Shown here piece after piece: positions 11,058-22,812 of a stretch of 64,000 bases of DNA (position 1 is the stretch's first letter; the number at the start of each line of letters is the position of its first letter). This DNA is from Nageia nagi (Eukaryota > Pinophyta), in assembly GCA_050084985.1 (NCBI GenBank), contig JBITNC010000001.1, positions 208,754,001 through 208,818,000 on the forward strand, given 5' to 3'. The position numbers were made by a program, and so were the translations under genes. Below the pieces are notes generated by a model. That model had not been told where the DNA came from and did not search any database. It saw only the letters and a program-made list of their open reading frames with translations.

Positions 11058-11910
11058 TGTTAACACATAAAAATGAATTTATGTTTTTAAATCAATAAAT
11101 TAATGAAATATGCTTGGCCTAAATATATGTCTTGAATGTATTAAAGTGATAATATCAATGTTTGTCTTGAATATGAATTTTATAATGATTATCTTGAATA
11201 TTGCATGGATTGTCTTGAATATTGTATGAATTATCTTATTTATTGGTGTGTTTATCTTGAATATTGTGAATTAGCCTTATTTATGTAGATGCATGCCGAC
11301 CCATGGGTTGTATTATCTATTATCTATATAAATAAGGGATCTAATAGTAAGTCCACATAACAAGGATACAAATGATCCCGTGTATGGTCTTGTAAGTGGC
11401 AACCCCTTAAGGTATCTCTTGGTACTACCTACAAGGCTATGGTTTGTGTGCTTCCTTGCACGAGCTATCCTGACATCCATGATCTATTTTGATATCACAC
11501 TGCTATCTGAGACATTCATATTAAAGTTTTGGACTTGATTGAGAAGTTAAGAATCATCAAACAAAGACCTTCGGTGCTCCTTTATGAACCAAAGAACATC
11601 ATCGGCACTCTTATATCACTGAAATGAACTACCTGTGGTCCTCTTTTTGCATCTTCATAGGTCACTACATTGTTGGAAAGGTAGCTCATTATCAGTACAT
11701 CACCAATATCTTCATCTTTCATTATCAGGTACGTTCCATGAGGTAAGTACACAAATTATAGTCTTGGTTGGTACAATTACATTTCTGAATTGGTTATTTT
11801 TTTATTGCTATTTAGAATAAATTGTTATCCATAGCTCAAATACAAATAATATTGAGTTTGTAGATATTTGCCTATTTATTTATTTGCACACTCAATTTTA
11901 TTTGTAAACA
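11058..11910 (+). repeat. R-family LTR, 3' LTR of R2
   Basis: About 853 bp, TGTTAACACA...TTGTAAACA, collinear with 4409-5238. It carries one more AATATTG-type internal repeat unit near 11190-11250. It ends exactly where integrase coding sequence of another element begins. Confidence 0.9.
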
Positions 11911-12810
11911 CCATTATTTCACCATGCCCATTCACTACTTGGGCATTGATTTGATTGGTATTATTAACCCTCATTTAAGGGAAGGTCACAAGTTTATCAT
12001 CATATATATTGAGTTTACTACTAAATGGGTGGTGGCTATCCCAATGAAGTTATTCACTCAAGATAAGATCATTATATTCCTTACTAAAAATATTATCATA
12101 AGGTTTGGTGTACCACAATGATTGATCATGGATAATGGGATTAATTTTAAGGGTAAGTACATGAAAGCATTTTGCAAAAAGTTACATATTACATAAACAT
12201 TTTTCTCAGTTTACTATCCTCAAGTAAATGGTCAAGCTAAAGCAACTAATAGGATCATTAAAAGCATTCTCTTAAAAACATGCGATAAGTATAAAAAGGA
12301 TTGGCATGAATAAATTCCATATGCATTATGGGCATATAGGACTAGTGTTAGGACAACCACTAAGGCAATATCTTTGTCATTGGTGTATGGGTATGAAGCC
12401 ATTGTACCATTGGAATTGGAGATCCCATCTCTAAGGATCTCAATGCAAGGTAAAATTTCTAATGAAGAAGTAAGTAAAGTAATGGTACAACAATTGAAAT
12501 TATTGGATGAAAAGAGAATCAAAGCCATTAAACATTAGAAGCTATATCATACAAAACTTAAGAGAGAATTTGGGAAAAAGATAAATTCTAAAGAGTTTAA
12601 CATGGGATATTTAGTGTTGAAAGAGATTATCAATAAAATAATAGCAAATGATGAAGCAAAAGGCAAATTTAAAACTAATTAGCTAAGTCCATTTGTTGTA
12701 GTGGAAGTAATAGAATCAAAAGCATATAGATTATCATCCATACCACCCATCTCAAATGCTTCTATGCATAGGATCAGTGGCTATATACCTTGCAAAATGT
12801 CAAAAATATA
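11911..12810 (+). pseudogene. Ty3/gypsy integrase, C-terminal two thirds (C1)
   Basis: Integrase joins element cDNA to host DNA. Visible core motifs: YLGIDLIG with the first catalytic Asp, TKWVVAIPMK, IMDNGINFKG with the second Asp, the NGQAKATNRIIK block where the catalytic Glu is expected but Lys is read, then ALWAYRTSVRT, SLVYGYEAIVPLELEIPS, and a C-terminal LSPFVVVEV stretch. The zinc-binding HHCC part is missing, cut off by the R insertion. Several in-frame stops are present. The family is the same as the integrase of element B, which shares SLVYG-EAI-P-ELEIPSLR. Confidence 0.85.
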
Positions 12811-13821
12811 AAGCAAGGTACCTGTATTATGTTGTATATTTTTAGTTTTTCAATATAAGGTACTATAACCATGTAGCTAGTAATGTATATTACTATCTCT
12901 ACAACATTAGCAACCTAAAATACACAAAAAAATTAAAATCCAAGATAGTATAATGTCTATATACCATGGACATAAAATGTAAGGTCATTGACAGCCAATG
13001 ATATAGCTAGTAAGAGTTTACTCACTTAGAATATAAACTAACGATTTAGCCATGAGCAAGATGTTGATATTGGCTCATCTGTAATGGATGATGCAATTTG
13101 TTGTGTATCCACATGATTTTTGCTTTGAACCATATAAATCATAATTTCTTTGGGTCATAGACATAAATTATATGATCATTGATGACCATCGAAATGGCTA
13201 GTGAGAGTTTGCTCACTTAAAAGACAAATCAGAGATGCAAATGTAAGTAGATTGCTAACATTGATCCATATCTAATAAATGATGCAACTCACTATCCATC
13301 CATAATATTCTAATGTAGGGTATGACTAACACCTTTTTTAAGGTATCTACATTGTAAAGAATAGGAGAAAGTACAAAACACCTACACCATTAGTGGAATG
13401 CTCACTATTCCTACACTATCAATGATGTACATATCATTGAAAAATCATTACACCAAAAGATGACCTCCTCTATATCAATACATGGATGTAAGTGTGATAG
13501 ATTCCTACCTATTAGACATAATGGAATGATTAGATCATGGTTGAATAGTGCAAGGGACATAAATACATATTTCATTTTAGAGATTAGTATTAAGACCATA
13601 ATACTACCTGGTAGTAGAGTTCCTTCTATAATAAAGATACCATAGTAGCTAGAGAGATGTAATTACTACCTTTATTGGGGTATCTAAGCCAAAAGGGGGT
13701 AGTAAAGGATCCTTACCATCATCATAAACATCAACTAATAGTGTAAGAAAAAATTTAAAGTTATCAAAAAATTTCTTTTGAACTTCTTTGGACATGTAAT
13801 TTCATTGCTTCAATCGCACTT
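12811..13821 (+). other. non-coding 3' region of C1 with a diverged direct duplication
   Basis: I find no gene. A unit of roughly 170-190 bp occurs twice, near 12960-13140 and 13145-13310, with shared words GACATAAA, TGATATAGCTAGT/AATGGCTAGTGAGAGTTTGCTCACTTA and GATGATGCAA. Short CACCATTAGTGG-like words occur near 13385. Confidence 0.55.
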
Positions 13822-14403
13822 CCAAAGAGGCAAAAAATATAGATGCCTAAAAATGCATCATTATTATTTAAATAATTCATTTTATAGCATTAAGGGTATT
13901 TATTATAAAAAGAGGTTAAAATAATACCCAAGATAATGTAATCAATATAATGGACCATTGTATAATGTAAGAAGGGGTAAAATTTCTAAAAGACTCCTCA
14001 AATGATGTAATATGCAATGATCCTAAGAATTTAAGAAGATAAGGATGTTTCTATATAAAGATATCAAGGGCAACACAAAAGGTATCATGTGAGGGCATAA
14101 AATATCTAAGAGAGACTCCAATGATTGCAATATCACTCTATCCTACCAACAATGATGTTTTGTAATACCACCTCTTCATAGATATGCTAAACCCTTCATT
14201 TCTCTCTTGCATGCTTTTATTATATTCATAATATTGCTTATTTCATGAAGCAAGGGGTGTACCATTTATAGGCCATTAGTAGTGTGCATATGGGTGAATG
14301 CATTTTGATGTTTGATGAATGGATTTCTTTATGTGATGATTGATTATTATTATTTATTGTTGTCATATTTTTGATATATGCTTTAATAAAAGTATTGTAG
14401 ACA
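13822..14403 (+). repeat. PPT plus LTR-like sequence L1 (C1)
   Basis: The PPT-like run CCAAAGAGGCAAAAAA (13822-13837) is followed by TATAGATGCCTAAAAATG. This matches the start of LTRs L2 (17065) and L3 (60373) except for TA in place of TG. The later part (CTCTCTTGCATGC near 14200) is only weakly similar, so it is a different, older subfamily. The right border near GTAGACA at 14403 is provisional. Confidence 0.45.
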
Positions 14404-14432
14404 AATAGTGTATCAATTATATCAAATATACA

Positions 14433-15146
14433 TTATTTAAGATTTAAATTCAAGCTACTCTTATCTAGACACAAGTAAGTAGCTATAAAATGGCCACATA
14501 CAACTACAAGTGTCACCATATTGGGGAAAACTAGCATACCTCTACCAATATGGCAACCTAATGCTCCTAGTTTGGGTATGCCTCTCCCATGAGTAAAAGA
14601 GACTCTTGATTCCAAGTGTTTTTATTTGGAAGCTCCCTATGATGAATAATACTCCCCCTAATGGGAATCCCCCAAATTTGGTACATGTTTAATAGTGTGA
14701 TGATCATTTCATCTAGGCATAGATGAAATGAAAAACAATCTAGATCCCACTTCTTTGCTAACACTATTAGCAGTGGTAGGTCTTGATGAATATGTCCTAC
14801 TATGGCTATATTTGCTATCTTACATCTTCTAATAATGTCATCAATGTGGTTGATCTTGGGCCAACCCCTAGCCTTCTCCAAGGTAGATGTGGTCATAGGT
14901 CCTCCTTGGATGAGAACCTTGAATTCTTGTAAGGGAATAAATAATGATTTAATCAATTAAATGCTTTACCAAATTAAAAAATTTAATTAATAAAATTAAA
15001 TAATACTAAAAAAGTGAATTTATCAAAAATTACAAATAAAATTCACTTACAACATGATCATATGGTAAAGATCCAAGGTACTCTTCTATGTGGCCCCTCT
15101 ATCTAGTGATGGGATGACCAAATATCCTCCATGTTTCATCTACCAT
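14433..15146 (-). pseudogene. antisense plant-mobile-domain (PMD) gene fragment (C2)
   Basis: Inferred exon 1 is 15051-15146 (32 codons from the ATG at 15146, one in-frame TAG). Its GHPITR and RGHIEEYLGSLPYDHV correspond to LPITHREGH in R3. A donor GTAAGT at 15050 opens a 133-bp intron (14918-15050) ending in CAAG, and exon 2 starts VLIQGGPMTTSTLEKARGWP in phase 0. The PMD core follows: GHIHQDLPLLIVLAKKWDLD, FHLCLDEMIITLLNMYQIWG, IPIRG. After a frameshift near 14600 a FIATYLCLDKS segment matches LLIAYLLDAIVYLDKS of R. The gene breaks off near 14433, where the C1 LTR-like sequence begins. The PMD call is confident and the exons are inferred. Confidence 0.72.
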
Positions 15147-17048
15147 CAAGGAATAGAGAAATAATAAAGGAAATAAGTAAAGTGTGAGTGTAAGTGATGT
15201 CTAACCACCTTAAGAAAAGTTAACACACCTAGAACTAATCGCAAGGAGCTGGATGGAAGGTAAGAAATTCCATGACACATTAGCAAAGCTTCACCTAGTC
15301 AACAAGGGTACCAAATCACTTAGGTAGGTGGATACAAAAAGTCAAAATGAGATTTTAAATTCTAAATTTCTTTATATAATTTCCAATTCACAAGTGACAC
15401 CCTAGGGCATCATTATTTCCCCTTATAGGTCCCTAAAACTATTATTTTATATGTTCATCATGCATTAAATTATTTTAAATGCTTGGAATTTCTTTTTTAG
15501 AAAATTTTGATGTTTTTTTATGCTACTAGTAGCATCAATTTCTTTTAATTAAATGTGCATTCAAGGGTAAATGGTTTAAAAAATTCACATAGGCCTTTTA
15601 ATTAACTATCACTTTTTATAATTGAAATTATGATATTTACATTATTTAAAATTATTCATATTAAATGTACACCACTAATGGCATGAAATAGACTAAATTA
15701 GAAAAAATTATAAATGCACTATTTTAATTATCATTGTAATACATTTTATCAAATGCTCATTGCCCTCATAAAGTTGCTATATATGATTAATTTTTATTAA
15801 CAAAGTTTAATTATATTTAAATAGTGCATCAATTTTTCATCTTTTAATTTACTTATTGCTTATGCTTCATTTTTTATTAAAGATGCATATTTCATTATTG
15901 ATTGAATGCACCTTTCATTTTGAAAAATGTCATATATTTTTCAACACCACCAATGATGTGAATATTGTAAAATTGCATATGCTTTCAAACAATTGCAATG
16001 TTTGCATATTTTTTATGATCCAAAGACATGACTATTGGAATATTATATAGATTGCAATGATGAATGGCTAATGTTGATAAATATTGCTATTTCATGATTT
16101 TTCTAAAAATATTATGATAAATGGGAATATTATTTTCTTTATAAATTGAAGAAATATGATATAAATGATTTTCAATTGAATATTTTTCAAATTTTTGCAC
16201 TTGATATGAAAAATCTCACATCGTCAGTAGTGTGCAATTGCTATAAATCCTTTGCAATTGGTGCATGTTGTAATTTTATTGAATATTTACCCATTTATAT
16301 GATTTTTATATACATATGAGTTACTTTATGAATGATGATCAAAATTATTAAAAAATATGATCATGAAATTTTAGGTATACCACACCACCAATGGCATGGA
16401 TCCACATTGAAAATTCATGCAAATTGAAATATTGCAACAAAAGGCCAATAAAAAATTAAATATACTAGTTCATTGATATATTGATAATTATTTCATATTT
16501 ATGGTCTTCCTATGAGTAAATATTGTATTGTTATAGGACATCACCAATGTGAGTCACTAAATGGGCATTTATAGACTATGAACTATCTATCACAATAGTT
16601 TATAAATTATGGATATTGCAAGCTTAAGGCATTACAAAGAACCCATACACTTGCTCTTCATAAACTATAAGTTGTCTATCACAATATTCTATGTATCAAA
16701 ATTTACATCATTATGAGTCATATTGGCCATAGTGATATATTTCTTATTATATTTATTTCATCCTTTCTATTTCCTTTACTTCTTCCTTAATGAGTGTGAT
16801 CTATGTAGTTATATGTTGTCTTGCTTACCCAATGCAAAATGATCTAGAGGTGACCATAAAGGGACTCCTATTTTTGTCTTGCTTACCCAATGCAACATGA
16901 TCTAGAGGTGACCAAGACCAAAAGGGGAAAATAGCATACCATACTTGACATATCGATCAAAACAAGGAAGTCCATTTCACTATTAAAATATTTTTCTCTT
17001 GTCTAGACTTCTTTAGATTATGCAATTTCAATATTTTTCGTTACATAT
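15147..17048. other. non-coding 3' region of C2 with recurring ACCACCAATGGCATG-like words
   Basis: I see no coding potential. Short related words recur: near 15525 (TGCTACTAGTAGCA, a perfect palindrome), 15670 (CACCACTAATGGCATG), 15945 (CACCACCAATGATGTG), 16380 (CACCACCAATGGCATG) and 16540 (CATCACCAATGTGAG). A direct duplication of about 58 bp (GTCTTGCTTACCCAATGCAA...) lies at about 16818-16920. Confidence 0.55.
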
Positions 17049-17064
17049 CCAAAGAGGGAAAAAA

Positions 17065-17706
17065 TGTAGATGCCTAAAAATAATTTATTATTTATTTAAT
17101 AAATCATATTTAGTACATTGAATGATTAAAAGGAAATAATGTATAAATCAAGATAAAATGCTATTATATTGCAACACCATATGCTAGGACCAATGTAATA
17201 TCATATACCATGGTTTATATTTTAAATTTATCTTAAATATTGAAATGATGATTATTATTTCTATGTGCTAGCTTTCATTCCTTTCTATTTTCTTGTAGGT
17301 TATAAATATGGGAGGTGAAGGTTGACATCCTTGTCAAATCTCTTTGATAGATGGTTGTCTTAAACATCAAACTTATGGTGTCTCTTTATGCCACCTATCT
17401 TGAGAATTTGTTATACTCTTAGCTCTGTTATCTCTCTCTTGCATGCAATGTAAAATTACCCTTACTATTCTATCAATAGAGTGCAATTTCTATGTAGCCA
17501 ATGGCATGCATCTTCTAGATCAAGAGGTCCAAATTTTGGGGAATGGCTCATACATCTATTGAGAGCTCATCTTAAATTTGATTACAATCCTCTAGAGATT
17601 CATTCCTATTTTATTTTGAGGATTATATACAAATTGGGTATAGGACTCATTGTATATTATGTTTATATGTTTCATGTATATTTCTTATAATATGGTATAG
17701 AGTTAT
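17065..17706 (+). repeat. LTR L2, left part, 3' LTR of C2
   Basis: Starts TGTAGATGCCTAAAAAT right after a PPT. It has a TATA box (TATAAATATG at 17301). It is collinear with L3 (60373-61195) and is interrupted after ...TATAGAGTTAT by element A. The intact L3 reads TATAGAGTTATTATTCATTG at this point, which proves the interruption. The right part is 49304-49468. Confidence 0.85.
17702..17706. other. target site duplication GTTAT, left (element A)
   Basis: GTTAT precedes the A LTR and is repeated at 49299-49303. The undisturbed site is visible in L3, near 61022. Confidence 0.92.
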
Positions 17707-18848
17707 TGTACACAATAAAATGATGCTGAAAATGAATTGAATACCCAATTGTATTAATTCAATCTCTTATTGTGAACCTCAATAGAATCTCATTAGGATC
17801 CTTTACAATGTATGAGTTTCTGAACTCAAGATGCCTCTATGGGGCTTTTACAAATGTAATTTCATCTGGTTTTGTAAGAAATATGCTCTCCATAGATGTA
17901 TGAGTATCAATTCTAATGCATTTGGCTTGGCTTCTGTAATTTTGTCATCCTACAATCTAAAATCACAAACAAAAACACACTTCACATACATTAATATGTT
18001 AGTATCTAAAAAACATATTATGTGATAAAAAAGCATAATAAAAAAAAGGAATAAACATGATATAAGAAAATACTTCACAATGCTTGAAATCTCCTTTAAC
18101 CCAAAAAAAAAAATCTCAGCATAATAAACCCAAGCTATTATTTATAAGTCTTGGAGTTTGTTAAATTTTTTATTATCTGGTCCTATTCTCAAGATATATT
18201 AGTTAATTTAATGACTCATATTTCCACCTTTGAGCTAATTTTAACATTTTCTTATATAAAGAAGAAACTAACTTTCAAGTTGGCTATATTTGACCAAAAG
18301 AATAAGACAAGATAATTCCTATTTTTAAGCATTTTCATTTGTACGTGTATTTATTTTGGAGATTAATTACACATGATTTATTTTAACAATCATAGTATTT
18401 AAATATTTATTTTCCACATGTTCTTGGTCAGCCTTTGACCAAGTGATAGTTTTGACTATCATGCCACCTAGGACATGATGACTAGGATGCCACCTAAGAC
18501 ATGATGATTAGGATGCCACCTAAGACATGATGATTAGGATGCCACCTAAGGCATGGTGATTAGGATGCCACCTAAGGCATGGTGATTAGGATGCCACCAA
18601 AGGCATGGTGATTAGGATGCCTATATGGTATGCTGAGTGTGCATGCCACATCATAAATGTGGGTCCCACTAAGTGAATTTTAATAATTTATTAAATATTT
18701 AGAAGGCCATAACTCATAAAATATAACTTTATTTTATTCATCATTTGAAGCATTGGAAAGAGGAAAAATAGGTCTTTAATATGACATAATTATCTTCAAG
18801 ATTATCAATGTTAATTCTTGACCATAGGGTCATTTTTGAGTGTCTACA
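17707..18848 (-). repeat. Element A 3' LTR (1142 bp)
   Basis: On the plus strand it runs TGTACACAATAAAATG...GAGTGTCTACA; on its own strand it begins TGTAGACACTCAAAAATG. A TATA box (TATAAATAA, minus strand) lies at 18138-18146. Inside are 26-bp tandem repeats at about 18459-18622. Their copy number differs from the 5' LTR by about two units, which accounts for the 53-bp length difference. Confidence 0.92.
18459..18622. repeat. 26-bp tandem repeats in the A LTR
   Basis: About six copies of GATGCCACCTAAGACATGAT-type units at a 26-bp period. The other LTR (48959-49072) has about two fewer. There are no spacers, so it is not a CRISPR array. Confidence 0.88.
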
Positions 18849-18866
18849 TTTTGCCCCTTTTTTGAC
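18849..18866 (-). other. polypurine tract of element A
   Basis: On the minus strand this reads GTCAAAAAAGGGGCAAAA and runs directly into the LTR start TGTAGACAC. Element B has the same AAAAAGGGGCAAAA. Confidence 0.85.
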
Positions 18867-21800
18867 TTATCCATTGACGTAAGCAAAGGATGATTCAAAA
18901 AACACTAATAAATTGTATACATATTTTATCATCTGGTGTTGTCATGAGGATATTCCTTTCCATGACTAAATATGATCTTTTAACTTTTACAATTGATACA
19001 TTTTGAAAATGATATTGTAATACATCAAAACTACACTTGTGTCAATCTCCATACTATGTGCTGTTTATGGTAGTTGCATGACAAGACTCTAGTTTGTCTT
19101 TGCATACCGAAGCGAGTATGTGATGGTAAGCTTATTTGATGTATACAATTTTGAGATAGTGATGTTGTATATCAAAACTTCACTTGTGTTTATCTCCATA
19201 CTATGTGCTATTTATGGTAGTTGTGTGACAAGACTAGTTTGTCTCCGCATGCCGAAGTGAGTATGTGATAGGAAGCTTGTTTTGTATATACAAGTCATCT
19301 TTCATTTTCTCTACTTTTGACCTACCAAAATGGGTTTTGTAATGATCTTTTGCATAATTATTTTAGAATCATATTGAGCATAAATATCTCATTTTAGGTT
19401 ATAAGTAACTATAATTATCTTAATCATGAGTAGACATATAACTTTTGATTTTGTAATTAACAATGTTTTGGGTACATTTTAAGAGAGATGTAGCCATGTT
19501 CTTACTATGTGATCGTAGGCTTACTTTGATTGTGGTGCTGATCTTAGCATTATGGCCCTTTTTTAACTAACTATTGATGTCAATGATGATGATGATAGAC
19601 TATTCAAAAAACTAATGCATATTAGCTAGTGAACAAGTAAGATGAATGTACGAGTGATTCTAACCTTATTGTTTCAATCATTTATAGGTGAACATAAGGT
19701 TTGATTTTAGGTCATGGGAAATTGTATTTACCCCAATTATCCAAGTATGATTTCTTGAGCTTTGCAATTGAAGTATTTTGAACACACATTGGTTGCACAC
19801 CAAATAGGTACTAAAGGCTTGTTTCCATATATCATTACATGGGTGTCTTGTGTTTACCCTGAGGAAATGTATGGAGCCAAGTCAGGTATATGACATGAAG
19901 TCCCCTTTGTGTGTACTAATTTAAATTTTGATTATTATGTTTTACTCTAGAAAGGTAGGTTTTGCAAAAATCATTAGAATCATGCTTTTTGATGACTAGG
20001 GTTTCCTGAATACTTATAATAATAAGTGATGACTAAACATGCATAACATGACATATGATTTGAACTAGGAAGTTCATGATTCATTGTAAGATCATAAATA
20101 ATCAATGGTGTTTTTCCTATCAAGGATTCATGATGAAATTGTTTATGATCGAGTTTGCATGTTTATTTGGTTATCTTCTTCATGTTTTGACTTATTCCCA
20201 TGAGTACATATCTATGATGTATGAATATGACAAAATGGTTGACACTTGTGTGTAATCACATATGATTTTTTCATAAACATAAATTCATATGTGATACATG
20301 ATTTTCATCTTGCATTGTTGTCATGAATGCATTTAGTATAGAATGGATTGCTCAATGTTCCACTCATGTTTTTGTAAATGTTGTAACATAGCGACAATGA
20401 TGAGATGTTTTATTATTGTATATGCTTGGTGTTTCTTTCATGATTACCTTTCATTTTACCTAGTTGTAGGACCTTTTTGTTATTTATTTATTATTTTGAA
20501 CTACAAACATTTTTTTTTAATGGCATGATGTGATGAGCAAACATAGTCATGTATCTTAAGAAGATACAAACAAACTAATATGTCATCATTGTAGAATTAT
20601 ACAAATACCACTAGACTCATAAGTAGGTGATAATATACTTGAGGTTGGTAAGTGGTTTAAGTCAAGACTCATACACTTGAGTTTATCAACTTATGTACGA
20701 GCATTTAAAATCTTGATTTTGTTGATTAATGGTAGAGGCAAATGATTTACTTTGGATCATGAACGATCATAGTTGCCCCAAGTTATAATCAAACATAAAT
20801 TTTCTGAATTTTTGCAATCAAAGTATTTTGAAAACAAGTTCTACACCTTACTAGGTACTCATGCTTGCCTACAAAATGCTATTTCATGGAACACTGTATT
20901 CCATAGGCTCTATGCCATTAGTATGTATGTGACATGGAGTCCTTTCAAAGTAGATAACATTTTAATGTTTGATAATTCTGCTATTTGCCCCAGTAGAATG
21001 GGTTTCATTATCATTTCTTGCAAAAATCATTAGAAACATGTTTTTTCATGATTAGGGTTTTTTGTTGAACAAGACTTGAAAACAAGACAAATGCATTCTA
21101 CCTCATTTATCAAGATGGTGATACAAAATCAAGTTTTCTATAAAGATCGATATAATGATAGATGATATATATTATGTATTTTATTATTCATTCTTAAGAA
21201 ACTTAAAATCATGATTATTAAACTTTAACTATAAACTTACTTTGATGTGCCACACATTGATGGTGTATCTCAAGATTGAATAAGTGTTTCGATTATTTTT
21301 ATTGTTATTATTTTTATCGTTATTTCAATCATCAATGTCTATTTTGATTTTTTTTTTTTTAGATATGTTTTATATTTTTATGGATTTTATATCGATATAC
21401 CTAATCAAGTACTTATGATGAATAAAATAACTGTAATTACCCCATCAAAGACTTCAGGATGGAATTGTTTATAATTTGATATCATCAAAGATTCATGATG
21501 AGGAATATGACGATAATAATTATCCCATAAAAGACGTATGGGATTATTATTGTATTTTTATTTTTTAAATGTTGATTTTGATATTATTAAATATCTTCAA
21601 ATTTAAGGATAATGGTTTGAAAAATTGTAGTATTAGATTGTATCATTTACCAAACTTGGCTACTAATACTTTTTATTTTATGATAACATGTACAAAGGAT
21701 ATGGAACAAGATGTAACACACATTCAATTTATGGTTAGATGATAATGAATGGAAAGGGAAGAAGAACATCGAATTCCAATTCAAAGGGAAGAGCAATTTC

Positions 21801-21946
21801 TTACTCTTGATCCCAAGGAATGATGGAAGCTTTTTAACGATGTTCTAAGGGGTTGAAATGGATGGGATATGATAGGAAAAGAACATTGACTTCCAATTCA
21901 ATGGGGAGAATAATTTCTTATTCTTGATCCCAAAGAATAATGGAAG
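18867..21946. other. 3' non-coding region of element A (left of element B)
   Basis: No convincing gene. A roughly 165-bp unit is tandemly duplicated at about 18970-19290 (CTCCATACTATGTGCT, TTTATGGTAGTTG, CATACCGAAGCGAGTATGTGA). A longer diverged unit occurs at 19730-20010 and 20770-21060 (AAGTATTTTGAA, GTATGTGACATGGAGTC, GCAAAAATCATTAGAA). At the position where element B carries its antisense PMD gene I see no PMD motif. TCATGATGAGG-type words near 21440-21510 repeat with CATCAAAGA. Confidence 0.6.
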
Positions 21947-21951
21947 CTATA
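21947..21951. other. target site duplication CTATA, left (element B)
   Basis: CTATA is repeated at 39904-39908. Joining the flanks restores ATGGAAGCTATAAAATT, similar to ATGGAAGCTTTTTAA at 21826 in a neighbouring repeat of element A. Confidence 0.9.
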
Positions 21952-22796
21952 TGTTGCAATGAAAATTGAGCTGGAATATAGAATAACATAAAATAAAAAT
22001 TACTCTTCAATCTTCATTGAACCTCAAATGATATAACATAGATAAACATGTTGTAATTGCAAGATGATATTCAATCTTAGTTCAAACTACAATTTGCCCT
22101 TAGAAGGGACTTTTACAAATGTATGTGCCAAAATAAGAGTATTAGATCTCCATTGTTTTTGGTTTGCTTGCTTCTCTTCTTGATGTAGACAACCTGTAAA
22201 TCCTACACACATGCAAGAGACAATAACATCAAAGAATCTATATGTAACATTGTATTGAAATGAAACTAGCATAAAACAATAAAAGGAATGAGTTCACAAG
22301 ATTTTGGCAGCGTTACCCTACTTCAAAATTAGGTTCAATTGGGGTCAATTTGGATCATCCATATTGCTTTGTGTTAGCTTGTATTTATAGATTTTCAGGT
22401 GAGATGTTTCAAGGATGGAAAGGGGAAGTGAAGAGCCATCGTAAGTCATAACTGACCTCCTCTATCCACCTCATCATGGAAGACAAAGCATTCCAACTTC
22501 CTTTTTTGATTTTTGTTTGGTTGTTGTAGAGTCGCTGGTGTTTGTATATCGAACACCTATGTTTGTCTCAAAACACTGATGTTCGATATGGAACGCTGAT
22601 GACTGGTTAACTATATTAAAATGACCGCCTAAAAGTCAAATTTCATCAAAAGGGGGTCATGTGACCATTCATTTTGCATACACTTGATGAGAGCTATCCA
22701 ATAATAGGGTTTCTAAACCTATTTTATGTTATCACACCAAGTTATGATTATTCTAATGTTTACTTAGTTAACGAGGGACATTTTTAGGTGTCTACA
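21952..22796 (-). repeat. Element B 3' LTR (845 bp)
   Basis: Plus strand TGTTGCAATG...GGTGTCTACA; on its own strand it starts TGTAGACACCTAAAAATG. A TATA box (TATAAATA, minus strand) lies at 22382-22389. It contains a long imperfect inverted repeat near 22537-22618 with arms close to AGTCACYGGTGTT and ATATCGAAC. Confidence 0.93.
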
Positions 22797-22812
22797 TTTT
22801 GCCCCTTTTTGA
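22797..22812 (-). other. polypurine tract of element B
   Basis: On the minus strand AATTTCAAAAAGGGGCAAAA is followed at once by the LTR start TGTAGACACC. Confidence 0.85.

Larger units (their letters stand above)
4409..11910 (+). mobile_element. R2: gag-only LTR retrotransposon with antisense PMD gene
   Basis: Order on the plus strand: LTR 4409-5238, PBS, gag, antisense PMD gene with its own TATA box, 41-bp, 96-bp and TGTCATG arrays, PPT, LTR 11058-11910. No pol is present, so it depended on enzymes supplied in trans, like the described gag-only (TR-GAG-type) elements. It lies within an integrase pseudogene, since integrase sequence starts immediately after 11910. The left target duplication cannot be checked because the outer LTR of R1 is outside the window. 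Confidence 0.88.
11911..14403 (+). mobile_element. C1: 3' part of a Ty3/gypsy element
   Basis: The segment begins inside an integrase reading frame, broken by the R insertion. It continues through a non-coding 3' region to a PPT-like CCAAAGAGGCAAAAAA and an LTR-like sequence starting TATAGATGCCTAAAAATG at 13838. The right end at about 14403 is an estimate: the next readable sequence, from about 14433, is the truncated PMD gene of C2. Confidence 0.6.
14404..17706 (+). mobile_element. C2: 3' part of a Ty3/gypsy-type element with antisense PMD gene
   Basis: Comprises a PMD fragment on the minus strand, about 1.9 kb of non-coding DNA, a PPT (CCAAAGAGGGAAAAAA, 17049-17064) and the left part of LTR L2. 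The LTR is interrupted by element A and resumes at 49304. The geometry (PMD antisense, then PPT, then LTR) is the same as in element B. Confidence 0.65.

Noticed and set aside
12232-12528. 98-codon minus-strand ORF
   Set aside because: Shadow of the C1 integrase frame on the plus strand.
13411-13645. Overlapping small ORFs on both strands in C1
   Set aside because: No domain, no conservation in the related 3' regions.
18849-18866. TTTTGCCCCTTTTTTGAC after the left LTR as a primer binding site of a plus-strand element
   Set aside because: Gag, RT and integrase are on the minus strand, and TGGTGCTAGAAGG next to the right LTR starts with TGG. So the left site is the PPT and the right site is the PBS.
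20773-21033. 86-codon plus-strand ORF in element A 3' region as a PMD remnant
   Set aside because: No PMD words can be found. It is part of a diverged direct repeat with 19730-20010.
22087-22272. 61-codon minus-strand ORF repeated at 39194-39379
   Set aside because: It lies inside both LTRs of element B, has no domain, and is conserved only because the LTRs are copies.
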